Positions 33,728 to 42,907 of a stretch of DNA of 64,000 nt are shown one piece after another. The notes below the pieces were generated by a model that was not told the DNA's origin, searched no databases, and was given only the letters and a program-made list of their open reading frames with translations. The translations under genes and the position numbers were made by a program. Every line of letters starts with the position of its first letter. Position 1 is the stretch's first letter. The stretch comes from Fusobacterium sp. JB019 (lineage in GTDB: Bacteria > Fusobacteriota > Fusobacteriia > Fusobacteriales > Fusobacteriaceae), in contig JAUTCN010000018.1 in the NCBI GenBank assembly GCA_030673965.1, positions 1 through 64,000 of the forward strand. The letters run 5' to 3'.

Positions 33728-33737
33728 AAGAACTCCT

Positions 33738-34517
33738 TTAGAAACTAAATGATATATACAATCCTAAAAGGAATAGTATTTCAGATAATTCTAAAATAGC
33801 TCCTAAAGTATCTCCTGTAATTCCTCCAATTTTTCTATCCATAAGTTTAGCAAAATAAATACCAAGTACATGAATAACAAAAGTAATATTAACTAAATGT
33901 ATTGGATTTAAAACAGGAAATAAGATTCCTTGTATTAAAAATAAAAACACTAAAGATGTAAGTACAGCAAAAGTTGCCCCTTGCCTACTTGTTTCTTTTA
34001 CAAAATCTTTTGCCATGCCCATAGATTTTGCATATTTTCCAACAGCACAATTAAGAGTACTATTTGCTCTAGCTATTACTGGAGTCATAAGAACAGCTAT
34101 TCCCATTCCTTGAAATCCAAAACTAGTTTCTAGACCAGCAAGTAATAAAATCTTAAATAAGAAATAAATTATTAAAGATAAAGCTCCATTTGTACCAAGT
34201 CTAGAATCCTTCATTATCTCTAACATTTTTTGTTTGCTACGGTAGCTAAAAATACCATCAAAAGTATCTGCTAATCCATCAAGATGTAAACCTCCAGTTA
34301 TAATTACTTCAGCTAAAACTAAAATAGCTGCAAGAATATAAGGGGAAGGTATAATTATTCTTCCAAAGTAATATATAATATAAAGTAAAGCTCCAATTAT
34401 AATTCCAACAAATGGAAAGAATTTCATGCTACTTCCTAATTTTTTAGAGTCATATTCAGGCTCTATAGGGATAGGAAATCTAGTCATAAATTTTAATAGT
34501 AAAATAAATCCTTTCAT
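33738..34517 (-). CDS. cobS: Adenosylcobinamide-GDP ribazoletransferase (cobalamin synthase)
   Basis: CobS, 259 residues, integral membrane. It joins GDP-cobinamide and alpha-ribazole. Motifs: FMTRFPIP near the N-terminus, GGLHLDGLADTFDGIFS with the Asp-rich metal site, MKDSRLGTNGA, and GGITGDTLGAILELSE. Six to seven hydrophobic segments. RBS AGGAGG lies before the start; gap to cobU 15 bases. Confidence 0.95.
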   Translation of the reverse strand: MKGFILLLKFMTRFPIPIEPEYDSKKLGSSMKFFPFVGIIIGALLYIIYYFGRIIIPSPYILAAILVLAEVIITGGLHLDGLADTFDGIFSYRSKQKMLEIMKDSRLGTNGALSLIIYFLFKILLLAGLETSFGFQGMGIAVLMTPVIARANSTLNCAVGKYAKSMGMAKDFVKETSRQGATFAVLTSLVFLFLIQGILFPVLNPIHLVNITFVIHVLGIYFAKLMDRKIGGITGDTLGAILELSEILFLLGLYISFSF

Positions 34518-34532
34518 AAATCCTCCTAAGTG

Positions 34533-35093
34533 TTATTTCAACTTCATAGGCAAACCAGAAACTATAAAATAAGCTTCTTCTGATTGTGCAGCTACGAGTT
34601 GGTTAAGTTTACCATTTATATCTCTAAAAAATCTTCCAAGAGGGTAATCAGGAATACTTCCCATCCCAACCTCATTGGAAACTATTAAGATATCAATGTC
34701 ATTTTCTTTGACAAAATTAATAAGAGAATTAACCTCTTTAATAATTATTTCTCTTATATTGTCTACATCTTTAGGTGTAGCCTTGTCCCAAACTATATTA
34801 TTTTCCAGAAGCATATAGTTTGTAATTAAATTTGTTAAGCAATCAAGTAGAATAACATCATATCCTTGAATATGTTTTTTTAAAATATTCTTTAGACTTT
34901 TATAGTTTTCGATTGTTTTCCAATTTTTACCTCTTTGTTTTTTATGTTTTTCTATTCTATCTTTCATTTCTTCATCAAAAGGAATTCCAGTAGCTAAATA
35001 AATTTTTTTCGAATAATTTTCTTTAATATATTTTTCTGAAAAAAAACTTTTTCCACTGCGAGCTCCTCCGCTTACATAAATTACTTTTCCCAA
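34533..35093 (-). CDS. cobU: Bifunctional adenosylcobinamide kinase / guanylyltransferase
   Basis: CobU phosphorylates adenosylcobinamide and transfers GMP from GTP. The P-loop is VSGGARSGKSFFSEKY, followed by YLATGIPFDEEMKDRIEKHK with the guanylylation His, and VLLDCLTNLITN. I place the start at a TTG at 35093, because AGGAGG (35103-35108) abuts the ATG at 35102 with no spacer while the TTG has a nine-base spacer; the ATG would add MLT. First gene of the cob run; no cobalamin riboswitch is visible in the 70-base gap upstream. Confidence 0.93.
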   Translation of the reverse strand: MGKVIYVSGGARSGKSFFSEKYIKENYSKKIYLATGIPFDEEMKDRIEKHKKQRGKNWKTIENYKSLKNILKKHIQGYDVILLDCLTNLITNYMLLENNIVWDKATPKDVDNIREIIIKEVNSLINFVKENDIDILIVSNEVGMGSIPDYPLGRFFRDINGKLNQLVAAQSEEAYFIVSGLPMKLK

Positions 35094-35165
35094 GGTTAAC
35101 ATCCTCCTAAATAAAAAATATTTATATTGATAATTATAACATATATTTAAATAAAATTCTCAAAA

Positions 35166-35199
35166 TAAAAAGAGCAATTATTATAATTGCTCTTTTTAT
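35166..35199 (-). terminator. Terminator after hup
   Basis: AAAAAGAGCAATTA / TAATTGCTCTTTTT hairpin with T-tracts on both strands, between hup and cobU (same strand). It makes hup monocistronic. Confidence 0.88.
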
Positions 35200-35210
35200 T
35201 TTTTATAATT

Positions 35211-35492
35211 TTATTTGCTGTTTAATCTATCCTCTAAATCTTTACCCACTCTAAATTTAATATATTTTTTAGGAGTAATTTTGATAGATTCACCAGTTCT
35301 AGGATTTCTTCCTTCTTTTCTTTTAGTAGTTCTTCTTTCAAAAGTACCTAATCCTCTAAAAATTAAAACTTCATCAGCTTCTAGAGCGTCTTTCATAGTT
35401 TCAATAAATAATTCAACTTGTCTTTTAGCTTCTTCTTTGCTTTTTAATTCAGCTTTAACCATAAACAATTCTGCAAATTCTTTCTTTTTCAT
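35211..35492 (-). CDS. hup: HU-family DNA-binding protein
   Basis: A 93-residue histone-like protein that bends and compacts DNA. The dimerisation helices (KEFAELFMVKAELKSKEEAKR) are followed by LIFRGLGTFERRTTKRKEGRNPRTGESIKI, the DNA-embracing beta arm with the conserved RNPxTG. AAGGAGA lies upstream of the start. It is divergent from the purE leader across a 564-base gap. Confidence 0.95.
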   Translation of the reverse strand: MKKKEFAELFMVKAELKSKEEAKRQVELFIETMKDALEADEVLIFRGLGTFERRTTKRKEGRNPRTGESIKITPKKYIKFRVGKDLEDRLNSK

Positions 35493-35724
35493 AAAAATCT
35501 CCTTTTTAAAAATGAATAGATAAAAAACATAAAACTCACCCTAATTACTTTATTATGACTAAGAAATAAAGTGTTTAGTTTAAAAAAAACAAAAAATTTT
35601 TTTTTGAAAATTTTTGAATGAGAATTTTTCTGAAGTTACACAAATAAAAAAAATAAAATATTTTATTTTAGGAGTTGAAAAAAAATAAAAAGTATGATAC
35701 CCTAGGGTTAATTAATTGAATAGA

Positions 35725-35797
35725 TAGCTTATATAAAGGTCATAATACGGATGACAAGTTTCTACCTACTAACCTTAAATTAGTAGACTATAAGCAC
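35725..35797 (+). promoter_or_regulatory. Guanine-class purine riboswitch aptamer (purE leader)
   Basis: P1 pairs GCTTATA (35727-35733) with TATAAGC (35789-35795). P2 is GTCAT/ATGAC with loop AATACGG, J2/3 is GTTTCTACC, and P3 is CTACTAA/TTAGTAG with loop CCTTAAA. The specificity base after P3 (35788, in GACTATA) is C, as in guanine/hypoxanthine-binding members; adenine members have U. J1/2 reads ATAAAG where most members have ATAATC. The 564-base gap 35493-36056 holds this leader; 35520-35690 shows no gene. A TTGAAA/TATGAT-like promoter just upstream is weak. Confidence 0.92.
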
Positions 35798-35839
35798 AAA
35801 GATATAATGAAAAACTTCGTTGTAGCTAAGTTGCTTTTT

Positions 35840-35870
35840 CAAATGATTGGTGTAATCATTTGTTTTTTTT
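35840..35870 (+). terminator. First terminator of the purE leader
   Basis: CAAATGATT and AATCATTTG flank a GGTGT loop (35840-35862), followed by eight T. It lies 43 bases after the aptamer and is its probable expression platform. The same hairpin and loop recur in the purM leader at 44014-44032. Confidence 0.85.
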
Positions 35871-35898
35871 GTAGATGTTAAAAAAGGGAGACTAAGCG

Positions 35899-36021
35899 AT
35901 GTTTTTTATTTTTTTTATTAAAATAAAAGAAGTTTTAAAAAAGACAAAGAATAGATTAATAAACGTCATAAATATGAGGGAGAGTGTGCCCTTGATTTAT
36001 GACGTTTTTTTATTACTGTAA
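35899..36021 (+). CDS. Putative 40-residue leader peptide before purE (MFFIF type)
   Basis: A short ORF lies between the riboswitch terminator and purE. AAAGGGAG precedes the ATG by eight bases. The product starts MFFIFFIKIK and is hydrophobic then basic. The reading frame runs straight through the second terminator hairpin (35962-36011) and stops ten bases after its T-run. The purM leader has an equivalent ORF beginning MFFIFGVKIK, eight of ten residues identical. It may be a translated attenuator rather than a functional peptide. A caveat: the U-rich start codon region also forms an A-U hairpin, which could explain the N-terminal similarity. Confidence 0.45.
   Translation: MFFIFFIKIKEVLKKTKNRLINVINMRESVPLIYDVFLLL
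35961..36011 (+). terminator. Second terminator of the purE leader
   Basis: AACGTCATAAAT (35962-35973) pairs with ATTTATGACGTT (35995-36006); an inner stem GAGGG/CCCTT closes the loop; seven T follow. It lies 46 bases before purE and inside the short ORF, so a translating ribosome would prevent its folding. Confidence 0.9.
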
Positions 36022-36056
36022 GTTAAAAAATTAAAATAAATTATTTGGAGGTAAAT

Positions 36057-36542
36057 ATGTCAATAGTTAGTGTTATTATGGGAAGTAGATCAGATCTTCC
36101 AACTATGGAAAAAGCTGTTGAAATGTTAGAAGTGTTTGGTATAGATTATGAAGTTAAAATAATTTCAGCGCACAGAACACCAGATTTAATGTATGATTAT
36201 GCAAAAAAAGCAAGAAAAAGAGGTATAAAAGTAATAATAGCAGGTGCAGGTGGAGCTGCTCATCTTCCAGGGATGGTAGCAGCTTTAACAACTTTACCAG
36301 TTTTAGGAGTTCCAATAAAATCAAGAGCTTTAAATGGAAAAGACTCATTATTATCAATAGTTCAAATGCCAGGTGGTATACCTGTAGGGACTTTAGCTAT
36401 AGGAGCTGCGGGAGCTAAAAATGCTGGAATTTTAGCAGCTGAAATAATTGGATTAATGAACGAAGAAGTTGCAAAAAAAATTATTAAATTTAGAGATGAG
36501 CAGAAAAATAAAGTTTTAGAAACAAGTGAGGTAACTTTGTAA
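36057..36542 (+). CDS. purE: 5-(carboxyamino)imidazole ribonucleotide mutase
   Basis: PurE class I, about 161 residues, moves the carboxyl group of N5-CAIR to C4. Typical stretches: [47 protein letters not shown] and [15 protein letters not shown]. The start at 36057 has GGAGG seven bases upstream. It overlaps purK by one base (TAATG). First gene after the double-terminator riboswitch leader. Confidence 0.96.
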   Translation: MSIVSVIMGSRSDLPTMEKAVEMLEVFGIDYEVKIISAHRTPDLMYDYAKKARKRGIKVIIAGAGGAAHLPGMVAALTTLPVLGVPIKSRALNGKDSLLSIVQMPGGIPVGTLAIGAAGAKNAGILAAEIIGLMNEEVAKKIIKFRDEQKNKVLETSEVTL

Positions 36543-37660
36543 TGGTTATTGAAAAAGGTAAAAATATAGGAATTTTAGGTGGAGGTCAATTAGGAAAAAT
36601 GCTTTGTGAAAGTGCAAGTAAAAAAGGCTATAATACAATAATTTTAGATCCAGGAAAAGATGCTTGTGCAAGTAAAGCTTCAAATAGTCATATAATTGGA
36701 GAATATAACGATAAGGAAAGTATTTTAAAGATAACAAAAAAATCAGATGTAATAACTTATGAATTTGAGAATGTAACTTCTGAATCAGTAGATATAATAA
36801 AAAATAATGGTGGCTATATTCCTCAAGGAATAGAGCCTTTATATGTAAGTCAAAATAGATTAAGAGAAAAAAGAAAAATAAATGAATTAGGAATAAAAAC
36901 AGCAAAATTTAAAGCTGTAGATAAAAATAATTCTTTAGATGAGGCAATAGATGTTATTGGTTATCCAAGTATATTAAAAACTTCTACTGGAGGGTATGAT
37001 GGAAAAGGTCAATGGATTATAAAAAATGAGCAAGATAAAAAAATAGTAAATGAAAAATTAAAAGAGATATTTAAGGAAAGAGAATATATATTAGAGAAAA
37101 TGATAAGTTTTGAATGCGAATTATCTTGTTTTGTTGTAAGAAGTACAGATGATAGTTTGTCTGTTTTTCCAGTGGCAGAAAATATTCATAAAAAAGGAAT
37201 TTTACATTTAACTATAGTGCCTGCTAGAATTTCCAATGAAACAGAGGAGAGAATAAAGATAATAAGTAAAGAAATTATAAAGGGATTAAACTTTGTAGGA
37301 CCTTTAGCAATTGAATATTTTTATGGAAATGATGGAGAAATTTATGTTAATGAAATAGCTCCAAGGCCTCATAATTCTTTTCATTATACAATGGATGCTT
37401 GTGATTGTTCACAGTTTGATATGCATATTGACGCTATTTGTGGGAAAAAGTTAAAGACTCCTAAACTTTTAAAAAAAGTAGTGATGTTAAACATATTAGG
37501 ACAAGATGTAGAAAATATAGAAAAATGTTCATTTAAAGATGAAGAGAAATTACATATGTACAATAAAGGAGAAGCTAAATTAAATAGAAAAATGGGACAT
37601 TTGAATATATTAGGAAATGATATAGATGAAATATTAGAAAGAATTAATGAAATATACTAA
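36542..37660 (+). CDS. purK: 5-(carboxyamino)imidazole ribonucleotide synthase
   Basis: ATP-grasp enzyme, 372 residues, forms N5-CAIR from AIR, bicarbonate and ATP. IGILGGGQLGKMLCESA at the N-terminus, then YPSILKTSTGGYDGKGQW, ECELSCFVVR and VNEIAPRPHNSFHYTMDAC are family motifs. Coupled to purE (one-base overlap). The usual next enzyme PurC is not encoded here; purL follows after 29 bases. Confidence 0.95.
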   Translation: MVIEKGKNIGILGGGQLGKMLCESASKKGYNTIILDPGKDACASKASNSHIIGEYNDKESILKITKKSDVITYEFENVTSESVDIIKNNGGYIPQGIEPLYVSQNRLREKRKINELGIKTAKFKAVDKNNSLDEAIDVIGYPSILKTSTGGYDGKGQWIIKNEQDKKIVNEKLKEIFKEREYILEKMISFECELSCFVVRSTDDSLSVFPVAENIHKKGILHLTIVPARISNETEERIKIISKEIIKGLNFVGPLAIEYFYGNDGEIYVNEIAPRPHNSFHYTMDACDCSQFDMHIDAICGKKLKTPKLLKKVVMLNILGQDVENIEKCSFKDEEKLHMYNKGEAKLNRKMGHLNILGNDIDEILERINEIY

Positions 37661-37689
37661 TTTAATAATGAAAATATAAGGAGAAAAAA

Positions 37690-40600
37690 GTGAATAGAAG
37701 AATATACGTTTCTAAAAAAGAAGAATTTAGAGTTGAAGGAAAGTCTCTTTTAAACGAATTAAAGGAAAACTTACATGAAGATGGATTAAGAAATTTAAGA
37801 TTATATAATGTATATGATGTTTTTAATTGTGAAAATGAAGATATCGAACTTTTAAAGTCTAAAGTTTTATCAGAAATAGTGACAGATAATGTATATGATG
37901 AGGTTGACTTGATTGATAAAAATTATATTGCTATAGAAAATTTGCCTGGTCAATATGATCAAAGGGCAGATTCAGCAGAGCAATGTTTAGTTTTATTGAA
38001 TAATAAAGATAATGTTCAAATTAAAAGTGGAAGGGTAATTGTAATAGAAGGAGAAATAAAATCCTTTGAGAAAATAAAAAAATATATAATAAATCCAATA
38101 GAAACAAGAGAGAAGGATTTAAGCATATTAAATAATGAAGAAGATATTACAATTGAAGATGTACCAATTATAGAAGGATTTGTAGAATATTCTGAAAAAA
38201 AATTAGAAGATTTTATAGAAGAGAATGGACTTGCTATGAGTTTAGCTGATTTGAAACATATTCAAGATTATTTTATAAATGAAAAGAGAAATCCAACAGA
38301 CACTGAAATAAAGGTTTTAGATACTTATTGGTCAGATCATTGCAGACATACAACTTTTGAAACTTATTTAAAAAATATTAAAATAGGTAAAAGCCATATG
38401 ACAGAAGCTATACAAAAGTCATATGATAAATATATGGAATTAAGAGAAAAAGTACATGGGAATAAAAAACCTATGACCCTAATGGATATGGGAACAATAG
38501 GTGGTAAATATATGAGAAAAATTGGTAAATTAGATGATCTTGAAATTACAGAAGAAATAAATGCTTGTAGTGTTGAAGTTAATGTTGATGAAGATGGGAA
38601 AATAGAAAAATGGTTATTGATGTTTAAAAATGAAACTCATAATCATCCTACAGAAATAGAACCATTTGGTGGAGCTTCTACTTGTGTAGGAGGAGCTATA
38701 AGAGATCCATTATCAGGAAGATCATATGTATACCAAGCTATGAGAATAACAGGAGCAGGAGATATATGTGAAAAAATAGAAAATACATTGCCTAATAAAT
38801 TACCTCAAGTAAGAATTTCAAAAGGAGCAGCTCACGGATATTCTTCTTATGGAAATCAAATAGGATTAGCTACAACTTTTGTAAATGAAATATATCATGA
38901 AGGTTACAAAGCAAAAAGAATGGAAGTAGGTGCAGTTGTAGGTGCAGTTAAGAAAGAATATGTTTTAAGAGAAGAGCCTAAACCAGGAGATATAATTCTT
39001 GTTTTTGGTGGAAAAACAGGAAGAGATGGAGTAGGAGGAGCTACAGGATCATCAAAAGAACATACAGATTCATCTTTAACAAAATGTTCTTCAGAAGTTC
39101 AAAAAGGTAATGCTCCAGTAGAAAGAAAAATTCAAAGAGCTTTTAGAAATCCAGAAGTGACTAAGCTTATAAAAAAATCCAATGATTTTGGAGCAGGTGG
39201 AGTATCAGTTGCCATAGGAGAGTTAGCAAGAGGAATAGAAGTTGATTTAGATAAAGTTTCTGTTAAGTATTTAGGTCTTAGTGGGACAGAACTTGCTATT
39301 AGTGAATCTCAAGAGAGAATGGCAGTTGTAGTAGCCCCTGAAAATGTAGAAAAATTTGGTGAATTATTAAAAAAAGAAAATTTAGATATAAATAAAGTAG
39401 CTAAAGTTACAGAAAATGAAGATTTAATAATAAAATTTAGAGGGAAAACTATAGTTAATTTGTCTAGAGAGTTTTTAGATACAAATGGAGTTACTCAGGA
39501 ACAAGACATAGAAGTTGTACCGTTAAAAGATAAAAATATATTTAAAGTTGATAAAACAGGAGATTTAAAAGAAAAGTTAAAAGAAATATTAAAAGAAATG
39601 AATGTTGCTTCTCAAAGAGGAATGGTTGAAATGTTTGATGCTACAGTTGGAAGATCTACTGTATTAATGCCTTATGGTGGAAAATATCAATTAACAGAAA
39701 GTGAAGCTAGTGTGCAAAAATTTCCAACAAAAGGATTTACAAATACAGCTTCTATAATGGCTTATGGATTTAATCCTTATATATCTGAAAAATCTCCATA
39801 TTTAGGAGCTATATATGCAGTTATAGAATCACTAGCTAGAATAACAGCTGTTGGTGGAGATTTTACAAAGGCGAGATTGACATTTCAAGAATATTTTGAA
39901 AAATTAGGTAAAGATAAAACAAGATGGGGAAAACCATTTATGGCTTTATTAGGTGCATTAGAAGCACAAGTTGAATTTAAAACACCTGCAATAGGTGGAA
40001 AAGATAGTATGAGTGGAACTTTTAAAGATATTGATGTTCCTCCTACATTAATTTCCTTTGCTGTGGTGACAGAAAATGTAAATAATATAATTTCTTCTGA
40101 ACTAAAAGAAAAAGGAAATTATATCTATTTAATAAAGCCAGAATATCAAGATGATTTTACTCCAGTATATTCTAGTTTAAAAGAGAACTTTAAAAATGTA
40201 AAAGAAGGAATAAAAGAGAAGAAAATTGTATCAGCTTCAGTAGTTAAATTTGGAGGAGTGGCAGAAGCCTTAATGAAAATGTCATTTGGAAATAAATTAG
40301 GAATTAATGTAGAAACTGAAGAAAATTTATTTGATTTATTACCAGGAGGAATAATTGTAGAATCAGAGGAGAAATTAGATTTTGGAATTTTATTAGGAGA
40401 TGTTAAGGATAATCAAATTATAAAAATAAACGAAGCTGAATTAAGTTCAGAAGAAGCTATAAAAATTTGGGAGACAAGATATTCAAAAATTTATCCCACT
40501 AAAAGTCATGAAATAAAAAGTAAACTAATAATTCCAGATAAAAAAATTGTAAATATGCCTCAGAAAGCTAAAAGATTATATGATGAGCCTAAAGTTTTAG

Positions 40601-41382
40601 TGATTACATTTCCAGGAACTAACTCAGAATATGATACAGCAAAAGCTTTTGATAGAGCAGGTGGAAAATCAGAAATTTTTGTTATTAATAATTTAACAGT
40701 TAAAGATATGAAAAAATCAATGGAAGACTTAGCTAATAAAATTTTAGAAGCTCAAATAATTGCTATTCCAGGTGGATTTAGTGCTGGAGATGAGCCCGAT
40801 GGATCAGGGAAGTTTATAACAAACATATTATCTAATGAAAAAATAAAAATATCAATTAAGAAATTTTTAGAAAATGAAGGACTTATGCTAGGGATATGTA
40901 ATGGATTCCAAGCTTTAATAAAATCAGGATTATTACCTTATGGAGATATGGATAAGCTAAATGAAAATTCTCCTACATTATTTAGAAATGATATTAATCG
41001 TCATGTTTCTAGAATGGCATATACTAGAATTTCTTCTAATTCTTCCCCTTGGTTATCATCTTTTGAAATAGGAGATGTTTTCCCAATGACTCTATCTCAT
41101 GGAGAAGGTAAATTTGTAGTTAGTGATAAATTTGCTGATGAATTATTTAAAAATGGGCAAGTGGCAACTCAGTATTGTGATTTAAATGGAGAACCAACTT
41201 TAAATCCAGAATATAATTTAAACGGCTCATATTATGCTATAGAAGGAATAACTTCTGCAGATGGAAAAATATTAGGTAAAATGGGACATTCTGAAAGATA
41301 TGAAGAAGGATTATACAAAAATATTTATGGAGAAAAAATGCAAGATATCTTTAAAAATGGAGTTAATTTCTTTAAAAAATAA
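37690..41382 (+). CDS. purL: Phosphoribosylformylglycinamidine synthase, large single-chain form
   Basis: FGAM synthase of 1230 residues that fuses synthase and glutaminase. N-terminal PurS-like segment, then AIR-synthase type domains with SDHCRHTTFETYL, FKNETHNHPTEIEPFGGASTCVGG and GIGGKDSMSG-like AIGGKDSMSGTFKD. The C-terminal glutamine amidotransferase carries PGGFSAGDEPDGSG, LGICNGFQALIKSGLLPYG (catalytic Cys) and a late MGHSERYEEG. Start is a GTG at 37690 with AAGGAGA seven bases upstream. This matches the clostridial/fusobacterial long PurL type. Confidence 0.96.
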   Translation: MNRRIYVSKKEEFRVEGKSLLNELKENLHEDGLRNLRLYNVYDVFNCENEDIELLKSKVLSEIVTDNVYDEVDLIDKNYIAIENLPGQYDQRADSAEQCLVLLNNKDNVQIKSGRVIVIEGEIKSFEKIKKYIINPIETREKDLSILNNEEDITIEDVPIIEGFVEYSEKKLEDFIEENGLAMSLADLKHIQDYFINEKRNPTDTEIKVLDTYWSDHCRHTTFETYLKNIKIGKSHMTEAIQKSYDKYMELREKVHGNKKPMTLMDMGTIGGKYMRKIGKLDDLEITEEINACSVEVNVDEDGKIEKWLLMFKNETHNHPTEIEPFGGASTCVGGAIRDPLSGRSYVYQAMRITGAGDICEKIENTLPNKLPQVRISKGAAHGYSSYGNQIGLATTFVNEIYHEGYKAKRMEVGAVVGAVKKEYVLREEPKPGDIILVFGGKTGRDGVGGATGSSKEHTDSSLTKCSSEVQKGNAPVERKIQRAFRNPEVTKLIKKSNDFGAGGVSVAIGELARGIEVDLDKVSVKYLGLSGTELAISESQERMAVVVAPENVEKFGELLKKENLDINKVAKVTENEDLIIKFRGKTIVNLSREFLDTNGVTQEQDIEVVPLKDKNIFKVDKTGDLKEKLKEILKEMNVASQRGMVEMFDATVGRSTVLMPYGGKYQLTESEASVQKFPTKGFTNTASIMAYGFNPYISEKSPYLGAIYAVIESLARITAVGGDFTKARLTFQEYFEKLGKDKTRWGKPFMALLGALEAQVEFKTPAIGGKDSMSGTFKDIDVPPTLISFAVVTENVNNIISSELKEKGNYIYLIKPEYQDDFTPVYSSLKENFKNVKEGIKEKKIVSASVVKFGGVAEALMKMSFGNKLGINVETEENLFDLLPGGIIVESEEKLDFGILLGDVKDNQIIKINEAELSSEEAIKIWETRYSKIYPTKSHEIKSKLIIPDKKIVNMPQKAKRLYDEPKVLVITFPGTNSEYDTAKAFDRAGGKSEIFVINNLTVKDMKKSMEDLANKILEAQIIAIPGGFSAGDEPDGSGKFITNILSNEKIKISIKKFLENEGLMLGICNGFQALIKSGLLPYGDMDKLNENSPTLFRNDINRHVSRMAYTRISSNSSPWLSSFEIGDVFPMTLSHGEGKFVVSDKFADELFKNGQVATQYCDLNGEPTLNPEYNLNGSYYAIEGITSADGKILGKMGHSERYEEGLYKNIYGEKMQDIFKNGVNFFKK

Positions 41383-41401
41383 AAGGGAGTTGTGGAATAA
41401 A

Positions 41402-42829
41402 ATGATTAAAGGATTAGAGGAGCTATTAGAAAATAAAATAGTGGAAGAATGCGGAGTTTTTGGAATATACAATGTGAAAAATGCAAGTCAATTAACATAT
41501 TATGGTTTACATGCTCTTCAACACAGAGGACAGCAAGGATCTGGAATAGCTACTTTTGATGGAGAAAAAATTTCTAGATATAGAGGGGAAGGGTTAGTAA
41601 TTGAGATTTTTAATAGTGAGAATATTTCTCAATTAAAAGGAAATTACGCTATCGGACATGTTAGAATGGGGAGTGATAAAGCACCAGGAATAGAAAATAT
41701 TCAACCTTTATTAGTTAGATCTCATACAGGAGATTTTACAGTAGCTCATAATGGAAGAATAATTAATTATGAACAATTAAGGACTCAATTAGAATATGAA
41801 GGAAGTATATTTCAAACTTCTTCAAGCAGTGAAATAATATGTCATTTAATTCAAAAACAAACAGGGACATTTACAGAAAAAATAAAAAAAGCAGTTGAAA
41901 AATTAGAAGGATCATTTGCTTTTGTAATAATGACAGAAAAAAATATTTATGCAATAAGAGATAAAAATGGTTTTAGTCCTCTTGCAATAGCGAAACTTGA
42001 TGATGGTTTTGTAATTAGTTCAGAAACAGTTGGTTTTGAGATGATAAATGCTCAAATAATAAGAGATGTAAAACCTGGAGAAATAATAAAGATAGGTAAG
42101 AAAGGATTACGTTCTATAATGTATGCAGAAAGTACTCAAAGTAAAATGTGTGCGATGGAATATATCTATTTAGCTAGACCAGATAGTAACATAGATGGAA
42201 TAAATGTTCATTCATCTAGAAGAAAATGTGGTAGAGTATTAGCAGAAGAATTTCCTTGTGAAAATGCGGATATAGTTATAGGAGTTCCTGATTCATCTTT
42301 ATCTGCAGCTATGGGGTATTCAGATGGATCTAAATTACCTTATGAAATAGGACTTATAAAAAACAGATATATAGGTAGAACTTTTATACAACCTACCCAA
42401 GAAGAAAGAGAAAAAGGAGTTAAAATGAAGTTATCTCCTGTTTCCAATACAATAAAAGGGAAAAGTATAGTTTTAGTCGATGACTCTATAGTGAGAGGGA
42501 CAACTAGTAAATATATAATAAAACTTTTAAAGGAAGCAGGAGCTAAAGAAGTACATGTAAGGATTGCTTCTCCAGCTATGATAGCTCCTTGTTTCTATGG
42601 AGTAGATACTTCTTCTTTAAAAGATTTAATAAGCGCAAGAATGTCTGTTGAAGAGCTAAGAGATTATATAGGAGCAGATTCTTTAGCTTTTTTATCAAAT
42701 GAAGGTTTAAAAAAAGGGTTAGGAAATAATATATGCAGTGCTTGTTTTGATAGAGAATACCCAACGTATTTGTTCGATTTAGATAAAAATTTTAAAAAAG
42801 AATTGAAGGAATTGGAAAAAAACAAATAA
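41402..42829 (+). CDS. purF: Amidophosphoribosyltransferase
   Basis: First enzyme of de novo purine synthesis, about 475 residues. After a 16-residue propeptide the nucleophile is Cys17 in EECGVFGIYN. Glutaminase motifs: GLHALQHRGQQGSGIA and VAHNGRIINY. The PRPP site is SIVLVDDSIVRGTTSK. Cysteines in KMCAMEYIY, APCFYGVD and NNICSACFDREYP match the [4Fe-4S] ligands of the Bacillus-type enzyme. The start at 41402 has GGGAG 12 bases upstream; a longer frame from 41300 would overlap purL and is a shadow. Confidence 0.95.
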   Translation: MIKGLEELLENKIVEECGVFGIYNVKNASQLTYYGLHALQHRGQQGSGIATFDGEKISRYRGEGLVIEIFNSENISQLKGNYAIGHVRMGSDKAPGIENIQPLLVRSHTGDFTVAHNGRIINYEQLRTQLEYEGSIFQTSSSSEIICHLIQKQTGTFTEKIKKAVEKLEGSFAFVIMTEKNIYAIRDKNGFSPLAIAKLDDGFVISSETVGFEMINAQIIRDVKPGEIIKIGKKGLRSIMYAESTQSKMCAMEYIYLARPDSNIDGINVHSSRRKCGRVLAEEFPCENADIVIGVPDSSLSAAMGYSDGSKLPYEIGLIKNRYIGRTFIQPTQEEREKGVKMKLSPVSNTIKGKSIVLVDDSIVRGTTSKYIIKLLKEAGAKEVHVRIASPAMIAPCFYGVDTSSLKDLISARMSVEELRDYIGADSLAFLSNEGLKKGLGNNICSACFDREYPTYLFDLDKNFKKELKELEKNK

Positions 42830-42830
42830 A

Positions 42831-42868
42831 GTAAAAAAGAGGTAGTTTTCAGACTACCTCTTTTTTAT
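42831..42868 (+). terminator. Terminator after purF
   Basis: AAAAAGAGGTAGT / ACTACCTCTTTTT hairpin and T-run. It ends the purEKLF operon. Confidence 0.93.
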
Positions 42869-42907
42869 GGTATACTTGAATTGGAAGAATACTTGAGGGG
42901 GTTAATC

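Noticed and set aside
35103-35210. Possible cobalamin riboswitch before cobU
   Set aside because: The gap to the hup terminator is too short and shows no B12-box-like sequence.
41300-41401. Longer purF start inside purL
   Set aside because: The propeptide and catalytic cysteine are placed correctly from the ATG at 41402; the upstream extension has no family similarity and overlaps purL.
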